Of a stretch of 64,000 nt of DNA, positions 31,166 through 43,910 are shown one piece after another. How positions within the stretch are numbered: position 1 is the stretch's first letter; the number at the start of each line of letters is the position of its first letter. This DNA is from Rhynochetos jubatus (Eukaryota; Chordata; Aves; Eurypygiformes; Rhynochetidae): NCBI GenBank assembly GCA_027574665.1, contig CM050653.1, positions 14,964,664 to 15,028,663 of the forward strand. Direction: 5' to 3'. Position numbers and translations under genes: made by a program. Under the pieces are notes generated by a model. The model had not been told where the DNA came from. It did not search any database and saw only the letters and a program-made list of their open reading frames with translations.

Positions 31166-32364
31166 AACTCATTTGTGCTTTTGTATTGGAATTGCCTTAA
31201 AGTTCTCAACGACTGCGAGCTGGGGGTATTATTGTAATACCGCTATTTATGTGCTGTTTACCTGGTGGGACTGCTGGCGTATAAGCAAGCTTCTAGGAGA
31301 CTTACTTCGTCCTGCGTTTTACCAGAATGATTTTGTGGATGTGAATTCTTTGCATGGGATTCCTATTACAGGCTGAATTGAATATTAAATTACTCTCAAA
31401 CCCTCAAGGCAGTACATCAACTTCACTCATACTGAGCAATTTGTGCTGTGCTGTATGTGCCATGTAATGGCTTCAGTTTCTGAATTCTCCCAGGGCTAGG
31501 ATTTTGCTCCATTCATTTCCATTTTTGTTTTTCAAAGTTGGACTATTTTACTAAGGGTGAAAAATATTTTTAATTAAGTATTTTAATTTGTTCTCATGTT
31601 ATGGGCTTGTATTCCCCCCTCCCCTCATCCAGGTTTCACCGGATGTTTTAAGTATTTTCCGAGTACGTGTGCTTTTAGGGTTTTTCTGCAAATCCAATGG
31701 TGTTTAACAGAGTCCTTGCGAATCAGCGTTGTGTTTTAATCTGTGCCTGACAGATCTGGCAGATGTCTTGAGTTCTAGGACAAGAGATTTTCAGTGTTTT
31801 CTGTATGAAAGAGATAAGATTGGTACATAGTTAGAATTTCCTTGGAAAGGAACAGTTTCAGACCTCTGTGGGAGGAAGGCATTTCATTGACCACATGTTT
31901 TGTAGAATTTAGGAAGTTCAGCAAGTAATTAAATCCAATAATGCATCTTATGCTGTGTCAAAATTGCTGGCTTTTGTAAGGAAAGCTGCACTTGTGTTTT
32001 TTCTTCCTTCACTTTTCCTTTTTTTTTTTTTCACTTTTAATCAGATAGTAGCATATGTAACATGTAAAGAAAATATGGTGTTTGCTTGATCTTAGGTTGG
32101 AAAAAGTTCTTGATCTTAAAGTTATACTTTTAGCAAGTAGGATGGTAATTTTCAGTCATGGATACATGTGCTTAATTCAGAGTTTAATTTTCACCTTGAC
32201 GAACCCAATTAAATATATTTGTTTTATTTTAGTCATAACTATTTACTTACTTTTTTCACTTGCACTGCAATATAAATTGTTTGTTTTGTTTCCTTACTTG
32301 CTTTTGTTCCCCATTAGTTTTTCCATCATTTACTTTAGGACACCAGAAGGGTCATTTTTAACAA

Positions 32365-32460
32365 TGAAAAGGGAGAGATGGGGGGGAAAAAAAAAGAGAA
32401 AGCATGAAGAATTAAAAAGAGCAAAGAAGCATGGATCAGAAAAGGAAAAAGAAAGGAGCT
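32365..32460. repeat. Purine-rich low-complexity tract
   Basis: Almost entirely A/G for ~95 bp, including GGGGGGGAAAAAAAAAG. It translates to a Lys/Glu/Arg-rich run that mimics a protein tail but is compositional. Confidence 0.8.
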
Positions 32461-35400
32461 AGTGGCAGGGAATGCTTACTTACCTCCCTGGGGCCAAGTA
32501 AAAATACATGACTGTTTCCTTAACGTTCCTTTGTCATATAAACGATTACCTTAGGAGCCATGTAAATGATGTAGGATTTTAAGGGAGAAGTGAGTAGGTT
32601 TCTGCTGTCCTCCCTCTCTCCCTGTCTTTCTCCCTGCAAAACTATCTCTAGAATCTGAGACCCGGTCCATGCCAGAAACTGCAAAAAAACCCCAAGTTAA
32701 AGACATGAAAAGGAAGAATAATCCCACATGATTGCACTTTTGTTATTTCTCAAGTGTTAATCACAAAATGAAAAATGGTATTGTGTGTAATCTGAGATTT
32801 GTGTAAGTGCATGATGACATTTTGAATTACCTTTCCTGAAACACAAACTGTGGATGTCTCAGACACAGAAGACGTTCAGTGAATTGCAGAGCTTTAAAAA
32901 TGACAGTCCTGGGGCTTTGATGGATTCTCTGTCTCCTGAAGTCTTGAAATTAAAGTCAATATTTTTCTGTATTTCCAAAAGAAGTTAAAAGACTAAATGC
33001 AGACATTATTGCACGGTGTACCTGGGCTTATGTAGGTGTTTGACAGGATGATCACAGGGTGTCTTCAGGATTTGAGTTATGAGGCTCGTTTGGAGTCTCG
33101 CCGTAGTGCTGCAGTGTGTGTAGCGAATGATTCTTCACATACTTGGACTTGTGCTTGTATCATTTAACATTCTTCTGTAGTTGTTTTCTTAACGTTTTCT
33201 TTTTTGGTGCGGTTTTTCCAGCTGCATTCTCTCTCCCTGCTTATGGTTTCTGTTCCAGACAGTTCTGTAGTCTTCCCATCCCATCTGCCAGAAGCCTCTC
33301 CCTAGCCATACGGCTGTAACACCCTTGTCTCCTGCAAACCCTCCAGCAGCCTGTTTTTTTTGCATTTATTTTCAGGTCCAGCTCCTCTTTCGTGCAGACT
33401 AAGGAGGATGGACAGTACCTGGTTCCATCACCATGGCTTGGGCTGGTCTCGTTCTCCCATGGGACTGGCTGGTGACTGAGCTGCTACACAGGAAATAGGG
33501 GCTTATAAAAATTCTGCATTAACTTTTTACACTTTCGTGGCTCTTTAACAGAAACTGATCTGTTTCGGCTTAGCTAAAATATGGACATCTTGAGCTCGTT
33601 TCTTCCCAGAGTATTTTCTGCTCTTTACTGTACGTACTTCGTGGCCAATTTCTGGTGTAGCTGCATCACAAAAAAAAATCCCGAGACTGTATTTTGCAAC
33701 AATGGCTTCAAGTGTGGTCTGACTTAATTAGTAGGAAAAAACCAGCTTATATCTGTGGCTGTATTAGAGGCTTCATGCTGTTGTGGCGTGACTGCTTATT
33801 GTTGAACCTTCAATGCAGAAGACAGTTTACCTTACAGATTTTTTTCTTTTTGAAGAAAATAGGTTAAAGATGTAAGCCACCACATACCTGCTAAGTATGA
33901 TTACAAAATGCAAAAATGATGATGATAGAAAATTTTGTGAGGAAAGCTGTGCAAGAATGCCTGTGGGCCTCGGCTTTTATCCCTTTGCTTTTACAGCAAG
34001 AGACTAAAAATGCTTATGCAATATTAATTCAGGATATACAGCAAATTGGCATTTGGAAGCATTCAATTTTCTTCATAATTGTTCTCCATTCACTTGGCCG
34101 ATTATCAGTAATTTCAGGGAATTAGAGATGCTCCTTTTAGAAGTTTCTAGTGAACTCTTTAGAATTGTCAAACAATAACAAACCTGCCACTTAGGCAGCA
34201 ATTTTCCCTCTCTCTGTCCTCACGCTAATGTTAAATCGCTGCTTGGAAAGGCTAGACAAGCAAACTGCCACGTAGTAAATCAGTAGGAAACTTTTTTTCA
34301 GCCTCACACTGCTGAGTGAATTTTGATCCAAGATTTTCTTTCTGTTTGTTTTGTTCATGCAAAGACATTTATCCTCCAGTTTGGGTCCAGGGAGGTTGTT
34401 TTTTCTTGGTAGCAAGATCTGCAAAAGTATATTTTGCCGCAGAACTTAATACCATATTTCTGTAGATTAAGCTTGTATTTCTGAAGTCATCCCCAGGTGA
34501 GTCCCACAGGAATGTAATTCAGAGCGTGTGACATCCAGGTCTTCTCTTTTCCTCTGCTGTAAAATGAAAAGGGAAACAAAATTGTTAAAGCCCTCAGGAA
34601 TGGGGTCATGAAGTGCCATTTACTGGAAAAGGTGTCTTTGTGTCTTCTCTGGCTGCGTCACAGGACTTCGTAAAGCACAAAATGTGGGCAAGTACAAGAG
34701 TCACAAACCCCCTGCAGTCAGAAAGGGGTGTGGAGGGAGTGTGTTTGATGGGGATGTCTGTGTTGGTGAGCCGGTGGGGCACGTGACGTACCTCCCTGCA
34801 GGTTCGGATGTGCTGAGCAGCAGCATTTCTCTGTCTCCCCGGCCAGGGGAAATGGGCCAAAGAGACCCCAAGTCCCAGGGCTGTCCCTGTGCCAGCCAGG
34901 AGCGAGGACTGTGGACAACTGAATGAGTGTGCACTCAGGAGCTTTTGGCTCCTGTTCCTCTCAGTGTAGCTGCTTCCTGGCACTGCGGGCATGCTGCTGA
35001 TGAAGAGGAGCAGCAACGCTCGCAGAGATGCATAACTGCTTTTCCCTCTAGCTATGTGGAAACAGCAAGAATGACTACGCTTGATGAGTGCTTTCAATCC
35101 TGTAGTTACTGAGAGATAACCCAGTTGCTTCTGAGGAACCCGTGAGCAACCTTGCTTTAGGCAGATGGTTTTGGTAATATCTGTTTGGTTTATTTTAATA
35201 ATACATTCAAATTGCCATAATAATAATCTAAAATGTACAACAATGCTTAGATTTCCAGACCCGATAAAACCTGGGGGAGGTGAATGAGGGGTGTTTGTCG
35301 CTGAGTGTGGAACTGGGGAGCAGCCCAACCTGCCCTCCTATCCAGCAGCAACATGTTTTGTAAGACCTGCATCCAAGGGTTGTTCCTCCACAAGTGGCCT

Positions 35401-37398
35401 TTCCTCTTGCTGGATTTTGCATGATGAAGAGGAGCCTGTCTCTTAGAAATACTATGTTGTGGAAAGGAGGGGATGCCCCCCGTTATTAAGGTTCAGACAT
35501 GATTTTCCACATGTGCTTAGGCTTGGCTCCCCTTGTAAACTTCTTTAGGAGGTCTGCATTTTGCATACGTGTTGCATGACCAATGGACAAGTTTTCTCTG
35601 CTCCTAAATGTGAACTTTGAGTCTAAGCGAAAGGATGTTAAATGTCCTTTGGAAGTATTTTCAAGTGCTTTAAAAATACGTAAATCCAAATGTCATCTGA
35701 GACAAAAAATTGAACTAATTGAGTCATGAATTAATAACTTTAAAAATAGTATTACAAATTCCAGAGAAGCAGCACAAAGTAATTAATTTGTTCTCAGAAA
35801 ACTATTTCATTTTGGAAACATTTAACATTTCTGTGTTTATGTGAATCATATGGTAGATAATGTTTCAGTTTCTGTAGAGACAAGATCCCAACTACAACTA
35901 ATGCTTGCATGTATCAATACAAATTTACTTTTGTTCTGGGGTGACATTAAAAAACATCCTCATGAGGGTTCTCTGTTTTAAATAGCTGTTTTATTTGTAG
36001 TGATGAGTGTCTTAGGCATTGCTTAATGTGGTAGATTTTTTGATATCTCATATGAAATGCGAGATGAACATAAACATAGGTAACTAAACAATAATAAGCT
36101 ATTTTTCTGCTCTCTTATGTGAAATTTAAGATAGCTACTTTTATGAAACAGTAAAGTAGTTTTGATTCAGAAGCACCATGTTTAATGTAAAACCAGTGTA
36201 GTTTGGCAAAATATATGTGGAAAAATTCTTAGAGTTAACGCTCAGATTTTGTAATAAGCAGTTCAAAAAACAGAAGTGGTTTCCTGCTAGAAGCACACTG
36301 ACTGCTGGATGCACACTGCAGAACAGTTGATGATCTGCGAGAGCCTGTGGATGTTCTACTCACAGTCATTGCACGTCTTCTCCATGTTTATTTTGTGAAT
36401 GTCCAGGTGTGGTGTACAAACCTTGTAAGGATGCATGGCCTGAGTAAATCAATATGCTATGGAGGTCCTAATACCAGAAAGCTTTCTAAATTTTAATGTA
36501 AGATCAAAGTGATGATACTAAGACTTGTTCCTTAAAATCCATTGCTCTTGGGTGGGTTAAAGAAAGATCTCCATAAGCACAGGAGATGGCTCTCTTCTCC
36601 TGTGGCTTTCTTTTAGTGTTATGCAAGATAACTTTCTTCCTTTGGAAGAGTGGAAGATATCTCAATTGCATTTCACAGAGCCTTATGGAGAACTTTAGTT
36701 AAAAAACATTATCAGAGTCAATTTTATTTTTGGTTGTAGCAGGAGGATCTTACAGATACTGCTCTGCAAGCTGGATTGGGGAAGTCCGTGGGTGCTGAGG
36801 GTTGGTTATCATAGTGCTCTTACAGCTGTCCTTCACATCCTGCCTGTGGCATCCAGGTCATTGCCACTCATCCAGAAGGGTAGCTCCTCCTTTGCATCTT
36901 GATGTTGGCAGTTGGATAGATAGTGAACTTCCATGTCCCTGCTTTACTCCTGGATATATTTTCTCATTGACTGAGGTTGTTAGCCTTGTACGTAGCAGTA
37001 GCATGAGGCACTTAGCTGGGTTTATGTCCAGAAGGAGACATCCAGTTGCCAGATTGGTTGTAACAGCGTTTTTCTTCTGCTCTGTGGAAAATGCAATCTG
37101 TTGGAATGACTTTGCAGACTAATCTTGTCCAACAGACTGCTTGCACGGCTTTTCCTGGATAACCTGGCCTGGGCTACTGATTTTCATTTGAATCTTTTGG
37201 GTTTCTTCTTGTTGAAGCAACAGCCTCCGATTATTCATATTAATGGAAGGGGACCAAGTAACATGTGGTTTGTCCCTTCCTTTTCTCCTTTAGGTGTATT
37301 AATATATTTTGGGCTGCAGAACAATAAATACCTTATTAATCTCCTTTGAGGAATGAAATGGAATCAAAACCCATAATAGTATATATAAAATGAATAAT

Positions 37399-37421
37399 AA
37401 TAATATTTTAAAAATATTATT
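37399..37421. repeat. Perfect AT palindrome, 11-bp arms
   Basis: AATAATATTTT, one A, AAAATATTATT: two perfect 11-bp inverted arms around a single base, seen directly. Sits in an AT-rich simple stretch (37380-37432). Confidence 0.9.
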
Positions 37422-37920
37422 TTGAAAAATAATGTGTGTCCACCTCATGTTCCCTTTCTCTGTGCAGATATTTCATAGTGTTGTAGCACATTCCACGATG
37501 AGATAGTAAGGGAGGCTTGTGGTGTGGAGACAGCCTGGAAAAGTGAACTGCTGGGAACCTGACAAATTCTGGCACAAAGTATATACCATAGTATTTCAGT
37601 AAATATCTTCTGTTAGTTCTGGCTAAAGCTGTTTCTCCACTAAGAAAGATGATCTTGGCTAGAACCAATCACAAATTATAAGGAAAATTGGCAACTGCAA
37701 GCATGAGAAGTCATTGATCCAAAAATTCATGAACTGTCTTTCATGTAGTGAGATTTCTTTTTGAACTTCATCTGAGGTTCTTTCTATTTGCTTATTCTTG
37801 ATTGTGAACTTTTAGGATTAATTGTTGAGTCTTTTCAGCCTTGACAATGTGAAATAAAAACCAGAAGTGAGAGGTATCTAATTAAACATGCAGTGTAACC
37901 ACATGTTTCCAGAGTTGTAA

Positions 37921-37975
37921 AATAGAGAGGGGAAAAAAGGCAGGGGGAGGGAAGAGAAAAAAGAAAAGAAAGATA
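37921..37975. repeat. Purine-rich low-complexity tract
   Basis: About 55 bp almost wholly A/G (agagaggggaaaaaaggcag and onward). Low complexity; capable in principle of triplex formation. Confidence 0.8.
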
Positions 37976-40900
37976 GGTGTTGCCAAAGTTTCTCCAAGGT
38001 GAGGAAAATTTTCTTCATTCCTAGGTCAGTTCTGGCTCCATGTTGTTGTTATAAGGGACTTTGTAAAGTATTTGTAAATACAGACAGGAGTGCTCAACTT
38101 CGCACATGTTTCAAGCAGATGCCAGGTCTCCTACTACTCGTTAGGCATGGTTTTAAAACTAAGGGAACATACTTTATTATTCTAGTATGTTTCTAGTAAA
38201 GAAGAATTTAAAGATGTCTGTTGTTCTGTCACCCCTTGGACATCAGCAGATGTTCTGTTTTATTGTCCCACTGTCAGTATTTGAACAATTTAACTGATAA
38301 CTTCCAATGTGTAGTCTAAATTGCCTTACTCCCTATTTGGCTACTGGGAGCACTGGAGTTTTCTGTAGGAAGTGATCTTTAGCCTTGAGAGTTAATGAGA
38401 AGATTTCAGCATATTGTGCAGATAGCTGGAGCTTCTTATTCCCCGCTCATGTAATTGGAAAGAGCTTGTTTGGATGCTGTTAGGTTTGTGTAGTCCTCAA
38501 ACTTCGCAACTTCCCAGACCACTCTCCGACCTACCCCCAGTGAAAGGTCAGGCACAGCATCGCATCTGTGTGCAGAGCGCCGCTCTATCTGTCCTCCCGT
38601 GTCCTGGGCATGGCAGCTCTGCTGCCGTGCATCCCCTGTGCATGAGAAGGGTTGTTGGCTTTCATCTCATTACTTAAACACGCATATACTTGATTTGTCT
38701 TCAGGGATTCAGCTTGATACTTGCAGCTGAATGACAGAAAATAATATTCTTGAGATCTTTATGCTCTGTGCTTTGCCTTTAAGCTGTATTAGTCCCTGTG
38801 TGCAGGAGAACCTGCTGCTAAAAATTGTCGATCTGAGCACATGGAGTGACATGACATGGCCTTTTCCTAGTTGTGCTTGAGATCTTTTACTCTTCTTGGC
38901 CATCAGCAGCAGATAGGAGCTCAGCGAAATGTTAACTCGCAGAGATTTGATGACACTTTAAATGAGAGTGTTTCATGAATGTACCAACATGTTTCTAATA
39001 ATCCTAGTAGATGTTTCTGTCATGGAAACAAGAACAAGTGCTATTAAAACTGCAGAAGCTGTTAGCCATTTTTAATAGTTGTTGGGGACTCTGTTCACTC
39101 TGTCTTACTATAGATGTTGTAATTTTTGTTTGCCATGTTGGAAACTTGGTAGTGAGCAGCAGAGGCTGTGCCTTCCCACGTGTTCTTTTTTCTTTAGATT
39201 TTGTACATACAGCTATGAAAATGCATGCACAGATAATTTCTGACTAAAAAGCCACCCCCTTTAAATGACTGTAACCATATCTTCTTGGTTATTGTAACTA
39301 TTATGCTTCAGTTAAAAATCTGTTTAAATAATTTCTGTGATGAAGCTGTGTGGAGAAACACAGGTTCAGATCCACCTCAGAGAGCTAATATCCTTAAATT
39401 GTTGCCTTCTCCAGCCTGATAGTGGCCTGCAAGCTGGATGTAAGCGATCGTTTTTATATCTCAGAAACCCCCCAGATGGGTTTGTGATGATTCGTGTACT
39501 TCTCCGCAGTGGAGCGAGGCTGGAGCTGTCCATGCTTGCCCCAGTCTGCAGATAGGCAAGGCCAGGTGTCTGGTGCCCGCTCCACAGAAACATAGAGGTG
39601 TGCCAGATGAACAGCCAAACACTTTTCAGAGATGGAATATTCATCTGGTGGCTGGCAAAGAAATACCTCTTCCCTCACTATTTCAAACATAACAGAGGTA
39701 AACAACCATCATACATAGCTTGTTCAGTTCACATAGGTACTGATAATATCTCACTGCTGCCTGTTATTTGTCAAACCTAGTCTGAACACCAGGCTATTCC
39801 ATGATGGTCCTGTTGTGATGTCTTTACTAATCCAGAAGTTCGGTTGGTTTTTTCCACTTCTAAACCCCAGTAGAAATGCTGTAGGTTTTGATTTTGTTGC
39901 TGTTTGCCCAGGCAGTGGCCGGTGGGTGGGGTTTCCTTTGCTGGGCAGAAGCTGCAGAGGCGGTGCTGATGAGCAGCTCCATGGCCCTATGGGGTAGTGC
40001 AGACCATTACCTTTTTGAAAAGCCAATTAGCGTTATGATTAATGAGCTAGTGGATGTGGCATTAGGTTCTGATGGACAGTGGGGAAGGAGATTCCTGTAG
40101 CAGCTTTGTAAGGACTTGTGGAACAAAGCCCTTGCTAATTACCTGTATACCTACTGAATTGCAATTAACCATATTTAACTGTTTGGTATCTGCATATCAT
40201 CCACGTAGGAATTCCCACCTCACATATGAGGTGATGTAGTGATGCACGAGGCTGTGTCGGCAACAGATGTTGATAGAAAGTTGATTCTAGTGTAAGTCAG
40301 AAACGGATATAGACTGACAAATAGTTCTGAACCCCTCATGTCTGGTACTGCAGGGTAGTGGCATGTCTACTCACCTCTTTTCCTCATAGAAAGACAACGA
40401 GATGGCTTGGGGACCAGAAGGGGGTCACGACATTGGCAGCCACAGCAGGTTTTCTCTGGCTGAAATTCACTGATGAAAGAACTGTAATGTGTATTATACC
40501 CACTATATCATTCCTGGTTCTTCCCAAGGGAGCTCTTCAAGACACAATCTAAATCCTACTGTTACATCTGTATTTCTTCCCTTCTGTCCAGGAAAAAGTT
40601 GCCAACTTCTTCCTCTAAGTGAGCCTTTCGGAGCCTACCCAAAACATTTAGACCATAAAAAATATACAGTTTTGTCGTTTCACATCACTGCATTATGTTC
40701 ACTAACAGGAACAATTTTGCCATTCATTTTTAGGGCATTTTTCAAAGTTGTGGTAAGAAAATTATCTGTCAACTTCCTTCCTGTGTCTCAGAGGGGTGAA
40801 GCCTTATCAGCTCAAAGCAGCTAGCAATCTGCTCCTGTCACTGCAAACCCTTGCCTGCACTGTAAAGTGACTTGTGAATGCAGATACAAAATACGGTGTC

Positions 40901-43876
40901 TTTATTATAATATAACTAAATATCAATCAGGGTCTTATTAGCAAGGCATTATCTTTGATGTAAGCAGAAAAACTTTAGCAGTAGCAAAGTTGATGCTTCT
41001 ACTGTCACGCAGGTGTTTGAAGAAGTAATGAGTGGGATGCTATTTTGCAAAAAATTTGTAACGTCTGGGGGAGTAGAAGTGGATTTATCCTAGATTTGTA
41101 GCAATAGTGTGAAACTAGGTAAAGAGGTAATCCAGCATGTTTTAAGGAAATCCATGAAGAATGTACCCAAAAACCTGCAAAAACTGCATCTCATTAAAAC
41201 GTACTGAAACTTACTTTTTTGACAGAGACGGGTAGAACATTTGTAAGATCTGACATTTTTGTCTTTTCTTTTGGCATGTAAAGATATTTGCATTTTAGAA
41301 AAAGCCAAAGAGAGGAGACAGGGTGTAGATAATTAAATTTTAATTTCGGTTTTAAAGATCTTTCTCTAATTAGCTTTAAAAGTCAGTGTCTAAGTAAATT
41401 GAGTTTCAAGGTGCAATCATCTTTTCTCCTCCTGGATCTCAGTATTCAAAAGTGAGAAGAAAGAATATTAGAGAAATAGAAGGAAGATTGTTATTTTCCA
41501 GGCCTCTCAAGATAAGGATTTAACATTATCTCATTATTAAAATATAAGTGTGGCAGGTTGATGTTTTCTTATTTTTGAATTTCAAATTCATCAAGCAGTC
41601 ACGGTTGGGAAAATGGAAAATTTAGGTTCTTTTAAAAGAAAATGGAAATGATGCTAAGAAGGTAAGGACTTTTCTTCTTTTTCTTTGTAGTAAGACTCTT
41701 TTAGTGGCTTGGTTATGTTCTTTTCACTGACGTCCATTGTTCCAGAGATGCTTTTACTTTTCCATGAGTCATTTTTGATCGTAGGCATGCTAATCTAACG
41801 TCTCGTACTTCTTAAAGGCATGCAGTGGAGTTCGGGTGTACATTTTGCACAGCTAAGTGTATTTTCTCTAAAAGTTATGTGATGGTTAGGGACATATGCA
41901 CACCTGTCAGATTTTGCAGGCTGAGTAAGAGTCCCACGACCTGCCTCCTTCATGCGCCACCTGCTAGACCACGTTGTGCATTTTTAGTGCCGTGGTACGG
42001 CCTCTGCCCCGCTCCTGATGTGGCTGCCTGCCAGATCTCCAACTGCATGGGGCAGTGGTATGAGGAAAACAGAATAATTATGATCTGTCATAACTGTAAT
42101 GTACAAATGCTTATAAATGCTCCAAATTAAAGTGAAAGAAATAAGAAAGCAGAGAACAGTGTTTGATAACACTGAAAATATGTCTGTGAGGAAGTGTATG
42201 AGTGTTGTTTGAAGATGGTTAGCTAGAAAAACAACTGAAAACAGTTTGGTTTGTACATGAAAGAGTTATAAATATCTGGAATTGTGTGAAATTAATAATG
42301 ACTTTTTTTCCTCTGTATGGAATGGCAGTCTTGTTATATAACCAAGTTCTGAATGTAGAAAAATACATTTCAGAGGTTGGCATTTTTAAGCATAAACATA
42401 CTTTCAAGTAGAGAAATGCTAATTATCTAGGTTGTTATCTTAAGCTGTCTTGTATTTCTGAAAGGGAGAGCCGTGAACACTGGTTCATTGGCATTTGTGG
42501 GTGAATGATGCACACTTGATGTAATATTTGCAAATGTGGAAGCATTTGATAGGGATTTAAGCATCTTGGAATTCCAAGTTAATGTGAACATAAACAATTC
42601 AGTATGGTTTGAAAATCAGGGTAGAAATCTTAAAAATTGGAGACAATCTTAGTTTAGAGATTGTTGTCCTGTAGGATATCCTGATTAGTTTAGATTCCTG
42701 CTGGTTGTGGTTTTATTTAACATCTTTAAATCTAGGAGAAGCAGTACTATAAATATTAGGTTAATTAAATTTCCATATATTGATAAACTAGGAAAGGAGA
42801 ATAATAGGAATGGAAGAAAGATAAATAACTCAGTAGAGAAGTGGTACACATACTGGAAAAATACAATTTAATTCAACCTCAATAAAGAATAGTGATCCGA
42901 ACTGAACATATATTTAAGTAACAAGACAAAGATGCTGAAATGAGGCTACAGAAAAAGTCTTGGCATTTCTGTAGATGTTTTGGATTGATACCATGACAAT
43001 AAAATACCCAAATGTGATTATTGTTGACTATGTGTTAGTGTTAAAGTTCAGAAAAAACCAGGCAGGATACTCCTTGTAAGACAGCACTGAGGGTATTTCG
43101 TGGGAGACATACACTATTCTGGGTGTCTTCTGAACAAGTTAAGAATAATATTTACGGAAATGAGTGGCAATCGAGAATTAAGAGAGACAGGGGTGAAGTT
43201 ATGTGCTGCATATCACTGTTTAGGGGAGAAGGGCTCTAATTGTGGCATGTGAAAGGAAAAGATAGTTTTGTAAGTGAAGGGGAGATAAGTAATAGTGGGA
43301 GGATAATCTTGGGGAAAATAAAACAAATTTAGAAAAAAAATCTGAAGATTTTGACCAAGTAAAGAGTATGCACTTTGAGAAATACGTCAAATTCTTTTAT
43401 TTATATGTGATATCTATTTATGACAATGATTAGTTAATCATTGCTTAAAAGTGGAATGAATTCTAGGGGTGAGAAAAATAGTGCTCTGGGCCATGAAGAG
43501 GGAGTTGGTGACATATATCTCTCTCTATATCTGTATCTATCTTCTTCCATTACTATCATGTCCAAGAGCATGTTTCTGAAAAGATCTGCAACTGGTGGCA
43601 GCTTTGCAGTGCACTGTTTCTCATCTTTGTCAGCAGCAATCTCCATACAGCATGTCTGAGTTGGCTTCTGTAGGACAGATGGTGCAGCTGTTTGGGGAGT
43701 AGTTTGTCATCTCTTGGAAACTGTTTATGTCTTTAATATTCTTTTCTAATTCAAGATACCTACATTTGATTCACATAGTTTTGTTAACCTTGTAGAGAAG
43801 TGCTGGCCTATGTTAGCTGCTGCTAGGGTTTAATGCAGTTTGTAGCTAAGTTCATAATGAGTTGGTTTTTGCTTCC

Positions 43877-43910
43877 AAGCTTTTTTCTTCTCTCTGAAGA
43901 GAAAAAGCTT
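43877..43910. repeat. Imperfect inverted repeat
   Basis: AAGCTTTTTTCTTCTC on the left faces GAAGAGAAAAAGCTT on the right, pairing over ~14 bp with one base shifted. Seen directly; no known function. Confidence 0.6.

Noticed and set aside
30793..31209. Open frames of 133-135 codons on both strands in the CpG-rich block
   Set aside because: Both strands are open at once, as expected from GC-rich sequence. The block itself is reported, but not as coding.
32082..32462. 126-codon plus-strand frame with a hydrophobic middle and Lys/Glu-rich tail
   Set aside because: The hydrophobic part is T-rich intron and the charged tail is a purine tract; together they mimic a membrane protein by composition only.
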